Of a stretch of DNA of 39,859 nt, positions 33,604 through 39,859 are shown in pieces. Source of the stretch: a virus; the IMG/VR virus record IMGVR_UViG_3300028045_000037, positions 1 through 39,859 of that record; one strand, written 5' to 3'. The notes beneath the pieces were generated by a model. The model saw only the letters and a program-made list of their open reading frames with translations. It was not told where the DNA came from and did no database searches. Numbering within the stretch: position 1 is the stretch's first letter; every line of letters begins with the position of its first letter. Position numbers and translations under genes: made by a program.

Positions 33604-36000
33604 ATGACAACAAGTCAAGATATGTCCCTGTTCCGGAGATATTTGAGCAAGCTTAACCCAAGTCCTTACGACGATGCCAATGCCCGGGCGAAATTAAAAA
33701 TTCAACAGGCGATCGCTCTACCCGAAGGGGCAGACGAACTGACCTCTTCGGAATCGGTAGTTCGCAATATGCAACGCTATGGGCTAGAAACAGTAGAGCG
33801 AGAGTTTGCTAACTGTATAGACGGGCTAAAGAAAGTTCACCGAAGGATAGTAACTACCTTTGGTACAATGGATAAGCCTCATAAATGCTATCCGATGGTC
33901 GGGAGGGTGTTAGAGCTACATCCGCATGGGGATAGTTCGATCTACGAAGCTATGTGCAAACTGATGCAGCCGTTTAATACTGTACTCCCGTTGGTAGAGC
34001 CTCATGGAGGAGAAGGATCGTATGCCGATCCAACTCCGGCCGGGGCTCGCTACCTGGAAGCAAACTCCAGTCCATTTGCGAGAGACGTATTTTTCAATGG
34101 GGTCGCACGACTATCCCTTCCGACAAGACCGGCAGAATCAGGAAAAGGAGTCGAGGTAGGTCACTATATACCTCGACTACCAATGACACTCCTCACTGGA
34201 AATTTTGGAATAGGGATAGGGTTTAAATCGGAAATACCAGTACATGAATTATCCTGTATATGCGATCTAGTCGAGTCTTACATCAAAGCTAAAAAGGAGC
34301 TTAGCGGAATAGCACGGCACTATAAAAAATTTAGCAGGTTGCTGTTGCCAGATTTTACCAGTCATTGCCTGATAAGGAACAGTGCAGAAATTATAAGTAA
34401 GCTCGAGCGCGGTGAGTTTAACTACACTGTTCAGATAGACGGTATCCTCGAGGTGTTGCCGGGATTGATAATTGTACGGACACTACCTCCCCAAACAAGC
34501 CCAAGCAAGCTTGAGAAAAAACTTATTCCAATGCTTAGAGATAAAAATAGCTGGATAGGTAAAAATTTTCAGGCCGTGCTTGATACTTCCTCCGGAATGG
34601 ACTATGCGGAAATACGATTTATGGTTAAGCGTGGTAGAGATCCATTCGCGCTGCTGGAACCACTAAAGCGAATAATTAGGTTCTCAAAGAGTTGGAAGCC
34701 GATATGGCACTGGGCAGATTTAGATGCGAGGATTTCCCATCGAGATCCATATCAGTTACTTGCAGACTGGTATGATGCCCGGTATAAAAGTATCCAAACT
34801 GAGCTGAAGTCAAAGCAGGAAGAATATCTGTTGAAGCTTAGAGAATTAGATGCTATGCTTAAGGTGAGAGATCATTCTGTAGAAATAGTGCAGGCATTCG
34901 ATAACGCGAAAGAGGATGCGCAAGTGGTCAGTACATTGTGTAAAAAATTTCAACTCACCGAATGGCAGGTTGCGTTCTTGTTTAAGCTCAAATTAGAACA
35001 GTTGACCGCAAAGGGAAAGGGCAAACTTCAGGATGAATTGGATGAGGTTAGAGCAAAAAAATTAGACCTCATTCAGCAGACAAAAATGGTTCCGGAAAGG
35101 ATCACAGCAGACGCGCAGTATTTTAAAAGAGTCTACGCCAAAGGCACGGAATCCTCTGGATCTAAATCATACAGGAAAGGGAAGTTGGCTACCGCGTTCC
35201 AAGGATATGTTAAGGTGACAGAAACTGGAATCATCCAATTCTTTAATATCGAAGAGTTAAAATCGATTCTTGCCGAATGGGGTGCCGATGGATCTATCCA
35301 CATGTTCAATCCAACACATAAGTTTAAGTATTTATTGACTGACACTACAGTATCAGCAGTAGGACATACGGACTTACCGCAATCTTTGTTTGGAACAAAG
35401 ATTCTAACATCCGTCTGGCCACTCACCAATATTGTGGTATTTTCCAAAGACACTGGGGGGATATTCCGAGTTAATGGGATAGGAAGTAAATTAAACTCTA
35501 CGTTATCGGTTACGCCAGTTGGGAAAAGATTGTGTACTGCAATTTATGAATCTGGGAAGGTGACCACCACCGGACTTCGTGCTATTCCTATCAGAAAGAC
35601 CATTAACTCCGTAGGCATTAAGAACGATATATTGGCGGTATCCTCAGTTGCCGCCCAGGAAATGGTGATAATTCACGGGAACACGGAGGAACCAAATAAA
35701 GTCCGATTGAGTGTAATCAAAGGAGGAGAGGGTAAATTGGTCCTAACGCCGATAGGTGATAACAAAATATTATGGGTTGGGGCACTCGCTGATCCTGTAC
35801 ATATTTCTATTCCGGATAGCTTATTACGTAGAGCCAAGGTAAAACATCTATGGATACCTAATGTGGAAGAAATAATGGACGGTAAAGAAAAAACAATGCT
35901 GACAATTTCTGGCAGCAATAACCCTTCCACCATACGATTGACGAAGCATCCAGCTGTTCCAAAAACAGTCGTGGCAGAAAGGATCACCATCGCACCATAA
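33604..36000 (+). CDS. gyrA: DNA gyrase/topoisomerase IV subunit A-like, 798 aa
   Basis: TAGGAGG precedes the ATG. The breakage-reunion domain shows DGLKKVHRRI, HPHGDSSIYEAM, and PAGARYLEA with Y150 as the catalytic tyrosine (E. coli GyrA Tyr122). A coiled-coil arm lies around residues 400-500 (LKSKQEEYLLKLRELDAML). The last ~270 residues are beta-rich and resemble a GyrA/ParC C-terminal beta-pinwheel, without a clear GyrA box, which leans to a ParC-like activity. It completes the operon with the GyrB-like subunit and ends in a strong terminator. Confidence 0.9.
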   Translation: MTTSQDMSLFRRYLSKLNPSPYDDANARAKLKIQQAIALPEGADELTSSESVVRNMQRYGLETVEREFANCIDGLKKVHRRIVTTFGTMDKPHKCYPMVGRVLELHPHGDSSIYEAMCKLMQPFNTVLPLVEPHGGEGSYADPTPAGARYLEANSSPFARDVFFNGVARLSLPTRPAESGKGVEVGHYIPRLPMTLLTGNFGIGIGFKSEIPVHELSCICDLVESYIKAKKELSGIARHYKKFSRLLLPDFTSHCLIRNSAEIISKLERGEFNYTVQIDGILEVLPGLIIVRTLPPQTSPSKLEKKLIPMLRDKNSWIGKNFQAVLDTSSGMDYAEIRFMVKRGRDPFALLEPLKRIIRFSKSWKPIWHWADLDARISHRDPYQLLADWYDARYKSIQTELKSKQEEYLLKLRELDAMLKVRDHSVEIVQAFDNAKEDAQVVSTLCKKFQLTEWQVAFLFKLKLEQLTAKGKGKLQDELDEVRAKKLDLIQQTKMVPERITADAQYFKRVYAKGTESSGSKSYRKGKLATAFQGYVKVTETGIIQFFNIEELKSILAEWGADGSIHMFNPTHKFKYLLTDTTVSAVGHTDLPQSLFGTKILTSVWPLTNIVVFSKDTGGIFRVNGIGSKLNSTLSVTPVGKRLCTAIYESGKVTTTGLRAIPIRKTINSVGIKNDILAVSSVAAQEMVIIHGNTEEPNKVRLSVIKGGEGKLVLTPIGDNKILWVGALADPVHISIPDSLLRRAKVKHLWIPNVEEIMDGKEKTMLTISGSNNPSTIRLTKHPAVPKTVVAERITIAP

Positions 36001-36018
36001 CCTTCTGGCAATGTGACG

Positions 36019-36055
36019 AATAGCCCACAGTGTAATACCGTGGGCTATTTTTTTT
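36019..36055 (+). terminator. intrinsic terminator after the topoisomerase operon
   Basis: A 10-bp stem (36019-36028 with 36040-36049) is followed by an eight-base T tract. It ends the operon 19 nt after the GyrA-like stop. Confidence 0.85.
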
Positions 36056-36096
36056 AAGATGTTATAGGATAACTCATACATGAGGAGGTGAGTACT

Positions 36097-36765
36097 ATGA
36101 ACGTGTCTGAGAAACGAAAAGCTATAATGCAGCACTTAGCTAAATGGTATGATAAATTAGATCCTACCGGAAAAAATAGAGAGCACCTTCATAGAAGACT
36201 CTCTGCTATGACTGATGGACAGTTCACGGAATACATGGATAATCTTAGAAGCGCCAAAGAACAGATACATTTAGTGCGCCCAAATATGACAAAGGGTCTT
36301 ACTATAAAACAACTGATGGACATTATGGAAGAACTCGGAGTTGTTTTATATCATCGAATTTGGGTAACTGATGATGCTACCGGAATCAAGTACCTGACTA
36401 ATAAAAAGTATCCAGTAGTACAAATGTCTGTGCGAAGAGCGCAACAATTCCTCGATGAAAAAATATCAATACCAGAATCTGACACTCTTATAAGTGGGAT
36501 GGACGACCAAGTAGTTGGTGCGGACAGGGCCGCCGGAATATCCAATCCCGAACTACACTCTCTACACGCAAGCGGACTTGACATCACCTCTCTGGAACTA
36601 CTTAGAGTGAGGGGAGGGGATCAAACGGCTTACTCGGATCTTAAACGACAAATAGAAGAGACCGGGGTTGGAGAACTAGGATCACTCGGCCATCACACAA
36701 GAGCGAAGTCCCCAATAATATTATCTATGTTTCTTAGAGCCATGCATATAGATAGTAATATGTAA
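36097..36765 (+). CDS. RNA polymerase beta-like subunit, C-terminal fragment, 222 aa
   Basis: AGGAGG sits 8 nt upstream of the ATG at 36097; a GTG three codons earlier overlaps it. After a helical N-terminus (~55 residues), LVRPNMTKGLTIKQLMDIMEELG mirrors the RpoB stretch NPLGVPSRMNIGQ...HLG. YPVVQMSVRRAQQFLDEKI takes the place of the VTVGYMYMLKLNHLVDDKI strand-helix. PELHSLHASGLDITSLELL matches the order of [20 protein letters not shown] near the RpoB C-terminus. The lysine-containing catalytic segment (RHGNKG) and everything N-terminal to it are absent. The match is by pattern and order of three blocks, not an alignment score. It is probably one subunit of a split phage RNA polymerase. Confidence 0.65.
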   Translation: MNVSEKRKAIMQHLAKWYDKLDPTGKNREHLHRRLSAMTDGQFTEYMDNLRSAKEQIHLVRPNMTKGLTIKQLMDIMEELGVVLYHRIWVTDDATGIKYLTNKKYPVVQMSVRRAQQFLDEKISIPESDTLISGMDDQVVGADRAAGISNPELHSLHASGLDITSLELLRVRGGDQTAYSDLKRQIEETGVGELGSLGHHTRAKSPIILSMFLRAMHIDSNM

Positions 36766-36786
36766 TTGGTGTACTTGGAGGAACTA

Positions 36787-37803
36787 ATGTCAAGCAATCT
36801 TTTTGTAACCACAGAAACCAAACCGGCATTGTCGCCGATACTATCTTCTCCAAATAAATCAACAGTATCTAAAGATGTTTCCGTTTTGTCCGGCAATCAA
36901 AAAGCTCTATTGAGCGTTAAGGCCGGTATCCCAATTAAAAGCGATTCGGATCTTGCTCGAGCCAAAGCCACAGTCATAAAGAACTACACGAGTGAAAACT
37001 TCAATCTCAATAAAAGTTCTCCACTCTTTGATCTATCAAAAGTTTCGGACCTTGGGGTCTCCGTGTCTAAAAATATAATGGCGCTTAGGGATGTAATAGA
37101 ACCTATAAAATTAACTATAGCTGGAATCGTCGGGCAAGTAACAACTACATCAAAGACTATAATGCACGCAAAGAATAAACTCGATGAAGCGATAGCAAAG
37201 CACCCACTCTATAAGAAGGCATTGAACATATGCGAGGGCTTGAATTTGCCAGACTTAGACATTAATTATCTGCAGAACAAATTAGAGTTTGAGTTTCTCA
37301 TAGATCTTGGAATATCTACTAATGACTGGGATTTTTTAAGTGGCCTAGCTGATTGCACCAAATTGTTTGACAATTACACGAAAAAAACATTCTTAGACCA
37401 GGCTAATGCTCTAATCGATGTGGGGAACGTTAAAGGGTTTGCAGTTACTGTAGCGATAGTTGGCCCGGATGAGATAGTAGATAAAAAAACAAAGTTGTTA
37501 CGGATAGGAGCAAAGATGCCGAAAACAAGCACGCCAGCGGAACAGGACGAGCAGGTACTCAGCTTTATGGATCTAATGGCGATGTTCGATATGTCCGGGG
37601 AGCAACTAACAACATCGTCAGCGATACCGAGACGATCGCACCCAGCACCATCCCCTCCGCCCAGCAGCACACTGCGCGCAATTGATATCCAAGCTGTGAG
37701 TAAGATAAGTGCAAAGAACCCAAAAGTAGGAAGGGCAAGTATGGGCGATGACAACAAGTGGGCAATGACTATGACCTTGACCAATAAGTATGTAAATTTT
37801 TAA
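36787..37803 (+). CDS. hypothetical protein, 338 aa
   Basis: The start is the ATG at 36787 with GGAGG 5 nt upstream; the TTG at 36766 lacks a site. The N-terminal 60 residues are Ser/Thr/Pro-rich; the middle is helical (residues 100-180); and residues ~270-310 form a Pro/Ser-rich linker before a short beta-like C-terminus. No membrane segment or motif is seen. It follows the RNA polymerase beta fragment by 21 nt and ends at a terminator hairpin, so the two share a transcript. A virion role is possible. Confidence 0.65.
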   Translation: MSSNLFVTTETKPALSPILSSPNKSTVSKDVSVLSGNQKALLSVKAGIPIKSDSDLARAKATVIKNYTSENFNLNKSSPLFDLSKVSDLGVSVSKNIMALRDVIEPIKLTIAGIVGQVTTTSKTIMHAKNKLDEAIAKHPLYKKALNICEGLNLPDLDINYLQNKLEFEFLIDLGISTNDWDFLSGLADCTKLFDNYTKKTFLDQANALIDVGNVKGFAVTVAIVGPDEIVDKKTKLLRIGAKMPKTSTPAEQDEQVLSFMDLMAMFDMSGEQLTTSSAIPRRSHPAPSPPPSSTLRAIDIQAVSKISAKNPKVGRASMGDDNKWAMTMTLTNKYVNF

Positions 37804-37823
37804 TATTATGATAGTAAAAAATA

Positions 37824-37860
37824 AAACACTATGAGCTATGATATGTAGCTCATAGTGTTT
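37824..37860 (+). terminator. hairpin terminator after the 36787 gene
   Basis: A perfect 15-bp stem (37824-37838 with 37846-37860), 7-nt loop and U-rich 3' arm lie 20 nt after the stop. A TTGACA at 37865-37870 and TATATTATT at 37892-37900 follow, possibly parts of the next promoter. Confidence 0.75.
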
Positions 37861-37955
37861 ATGCTTGACACGTCCATTTACTTTTTAAACCTATATTATT
37901 TATCTGAACTATATTAAACTAAGTCGTGTTAAAATAAATAATCTGAGGGGATATC

Positions 37956-39164
37956 ATGGATGACTTTATTGATATGGACGGGATAGAGATGCCACTATTG
38001 GAGACGGACTTTAATTTCCATAGTGACTGTAGTAATTACATTCCATGGGATGCTATGTCCTGTGGGTTCTCTCACAATACGAAGGTATTTAATTACACCA
38101 ACAGTCATATTGGCCTTGTGACAATTAGCAATGTACTGATTGTCATTCCACCAACAATATACCCAATTACTTTACAAGGAGATGTATTAAACAATTCAAT
38201 TTTGTTGCATACGTCCTACGGCGAACCAACAGACGATAATATGTATGACTACATTAGTGGGAAAGAAACTGTAGCGGATGGGACCGAGCGAGGTATGGTC
38301 CTCATTAGTCCCCAACAAATTGCAACAAGAGATACGTTTTACTTAACAGCCGAAGAGGCCGTTTTAATTATTAAGCCTAAGGGAAAGGATGGTCGTCCTC
38401 TAAAAGCTGGAATATACCATCCACCAGAATCCGCATATACAAATCCAAGGTCTCCAACTGAAATTACCAAACGCGCTTCTCGACACGTTATGGATGCTGA
38501 GTGGGTAATGAGATTTAGGATTTTTAGCTCTGACAGGGTGGGGGAGCTTGGGTGGTGCGTAGCTCCAGGATTGATATGTAGCGCGCGTGCTTCTGTCAAT
38601 ACAAAAGAAGATTTATACCCGAATGGGTACTTTGAGTTTGTTCCGACAGTAGGAAATTTCGGAAGGTCGGATGAGTATGACACTACAATAATTCAAGAGC
38701 CTCTGACTAAGGACGGAACCGTAGAAGTAGATGGAATTATTTATACGGTTGGGTTCGATAAAGCTAAGAAGGCTATTGCGGTACAGGAAGAAGCTGCAAG
38801 GAGAAAGGACTCACATCTGTTAGAGGTAGCTGCCGAAAAATTAAAATTAGAAAAAGAAAAGCATAAGAATGAAAAAATGGCCTGGGATATAGAAAAGAAC
38901 GAGAACGAACTTAAGATAAAGGAGCTTGACGCAGAAACAAAACAGTATCAAACAGAAAAGAAACTACTTCATGAGTCTAACAAAATGCAACATGAAATGG
39001 CAGGATATGAGTCTACGGAGAGGCAGTGGCAGAATAAAGAAGCTATAGCCGAGCACAGCGCAACTACGGCGAAATGGACTGCCGGTAAAGCTGGAGTAGT
39101 TGCGGTCGCTGCAGCTGCGGGGGCTTGTGTGACGCTTATGGCTAAGACTTGGTGGAAGAAATAG
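37956..39164 (+). CDS. hypothetical protein with coiled coil and C-terminal hydrophobic segment, 402 aa
   Basis: GAGGGG lies upstream of the ATG. Residues 1-260 look beta-rich with acidic N-terminus. Residues ~262-365 form a long charged, heptad-like coiled coil (LEKEKHKNEKMAWDIEKNE region). An Ala/Val-rich hydrophobic segment (about 375-395) ends in a Trp-Trp-Lys-Lys tail, which could be a membrane anchor. The design suggests a protein that links a globular head to a membrane, or a virion fibre-like component. No family is recognised. A strong ribosome site for the next gene follows 50 nt later. Confidence 0.65.
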   Translation: MDDFIDMDGIEMPLLETDFNFHSDCSNYIPWDAMSCGFSHNTKVFNYTNSHIGLVTISNVLIVIPPTIYPITLQGDVLNNSILLHTSYGEPTDDNMYDYISGKETVADGTERGMVLISPQQIATRDTFYLTAEEAVLIIKPKGKDGRPLKAGIYHPPESAYTNPRSPTEITKRASRHVMDAEWVMRFRIFSSDRVGELGWCVAPGLICSARASVNTKEDLYPNGYFEFVPTVGNFGRSDEYDTTIIQEPLTKDGTVEVDGIIYTVGFDKAKKAIAVQEEAARRKDSHLLEVAAEKLKLEKEKHKNEKMAWDIEKNENELKIKELDAETKQYQTEKKLLHESNKMQHEMAGYESTERQWQNKEAIAEHSATTAKWTAGKAGVVAVAAAAGACVTLMAKTWWKK

Positions 39165-39217
39165 GGGGGTCGTAATCACAGAAATGTTAGCCTATAATTT
39201 TAACAAGGGGGGTACGT

Positions 39218-39859
39218 ATGATACCAGCTAAGGGCTCGTTATGGGATAGAATCCTTGGAGACGTAGCAGAACAGTTGCCTAAGTTTAATGATGACCTTCT
39301 CTTAAATTTTAGAGAAAGAAAAATCGAGGGGGTAGGAGAATACCTAGATGAATTGTTTAAGGAATTGGAACTGTTCTTTGGGAAGAGGTTACTCTATTTA
39401 GGTTACAAGCGAGCGACTCCAGAGGATCGCATTCAGTATTACCTGAAAGATAAATTAATCAACAAGAGAATGAACATACAACCAAGTACGTTCAAGCTCT
39501 ATATATTTGATTTTGAATTCGAGAATCAATTATTTCAAATGCCGGTACATGCTCCATACATAGACAATCACAGAATTCTGATCGATGGAGTCGGGTACTA
39601 TCCTATGTTCGCGATGACGGAACGAGTAGTGCATCGCATCAAAGACGGCATCCGCATAAAGGTACTTCGTGCGCCACTATCCTTTTGGAAGATAGGGATG
39701 GATAAGGGAATCGTCACTGTTTCTGGTAAAATCGCCAGGGAGAATTTAATCACGGTTAGGATACATCAGTTTTCCAAGCCAGGCAATAAGCCAGATGCCA
39801 CCCCATTGTGTATATACCATTTCATAACTATGGGTCTTTGCGGAGCGCTCGAGAAGTAT
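39218..39859 (+). CDS. partial protein, possible RNA polymerase beta N-terminal region, 214+ aa
   Basis: The frame starts at ATG 39218 with AAGGGGGG upstream and is still open at the window edge. Residues ~108-150 read MPVHAPYIDNHRILIDG, then AMTERVV, then RIKVLRAPLSFWK. This order resembles the RpoB N-terminal stretch where a strand with an N-G-x-E-R-V turn follows an FPLM-type strand and precedes a conserved Arg-Pro segment. The resemblance is suggestive, not secure. It would fit with the two other RNA polymerase fragments in the window. The full gene is needed to test for the catalytic beta motifs. Confidence 0.45.
   Translation, partial: MIPAKGSLWDRILGDVAEQLPKFNDDLLLNFRERKIEGVGEYLDELFKELELFFGKRLLYLGYKRATPEDRIQYYLKDKLINKRMNIQPSTFKLYIFDFEFENQLFQMPVHAPYIDNHRILIDGVGYYPMFAMTERVVHRIKDGIRIKVLRAPLSFWKIGMDKGIVTVSGKIARENLITVRIHQFSKPGNKPDATPLCIYHFITMGLCGALEKY

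Overview
The window is a stretch of a large (probably jumbo) tailed dsDNA bacteriophage genome. Genes are tightly packed on both strands, almost every start has a strong AGGAG-type ribosome site, and perfect inverted repeats sit where convergent genes meet. Recognisable genes include a type II topoisomerase pair, a GroEL-like chaperonin, RNase HI, a GH24 endolysin, part of a family B DNA polymerase, and pieces of a multisubunit RNA polymerase (beta-prime C-terminal region, beta C-terminal region, and tentatively a beta N-terminal region at the right edge). Split phage-encoded RNA polymerase subunits are a hallmark of the phiKZ / AR9 / phiR1-37 group of giant phages, and chaperonins are known from members such as EL and AR9. 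I therefore infer a distant relative of that group. The host cannot be read from the sequence.

Layout. 1-1.4 kb: two small unknown genes (+). 1.4-7.1 kb: a leftward operon of likely virion genes, with a 960-residue baseplate-like protein, a 353-residue and a 507-residue protein, and a 55-codon gene. 7.3-11.4 kb: four rightward genes, probably virion or inner-head proteins, the last with an A-T-E|G processing-type motif. 11.4-12.1 kb: a gene-free segment with its own promoter-like motif, many nested stems and a terminator, read here as a large structured RNA. 12.1-14.6 kb: a membrane-anchored M48-like metalloprotease and a second protein with an S-V-E|G motif. 14.7-20.9 kb: a leftward block with an SH3-like small protein, the chaperonin, a protein with a likely programmed -1 frameshift (UUUUUUC), and three unknown proteins. 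21.1-24.0 kb: DNA polymerase C-terminal part and an HD-domain protein (+). 24.1-25.4 kb: RNase HI (-) and a long structured, gene-free divergent region. 25.5-28.8 kb: unknown protein, RNA polymerase beta-prime fragment, repeat-rich protein (+). 28.9-30.5 kb: small leftward gene, a second structured noncoding region, exported endolysin. 30.7-36.0 kb: GyrB-like, small unknown, GyrA-like operon. 36.1-39.9 kb: RNA polymerase beta C-terminal fragment, two unknown proteins, and a gene running off the window.

How the genes fit together. The set covers phage-directed transcription (RNA polymerase pieces and a TATATATTA(C) promoter-like motif), DNA replication and topology (polymerase part, topoisomerase, RNase HI), nucleotide metabolism or signalling (HD protein), virion assembly and folding (baseplate-like protein, chaperonin, frameshifted protein, processed head-like proteins, metalloprotease) and lysis. 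The most notable points are the finely split RNA and DNA polymerases, the candidate ~570-nt ornate RNA, the -1 frameshift site, the M48-like protease among virion-like genes, and an endolysin whose catalytic threonine position is alanine. All calls come from reading motifs by eye; no database search was run.
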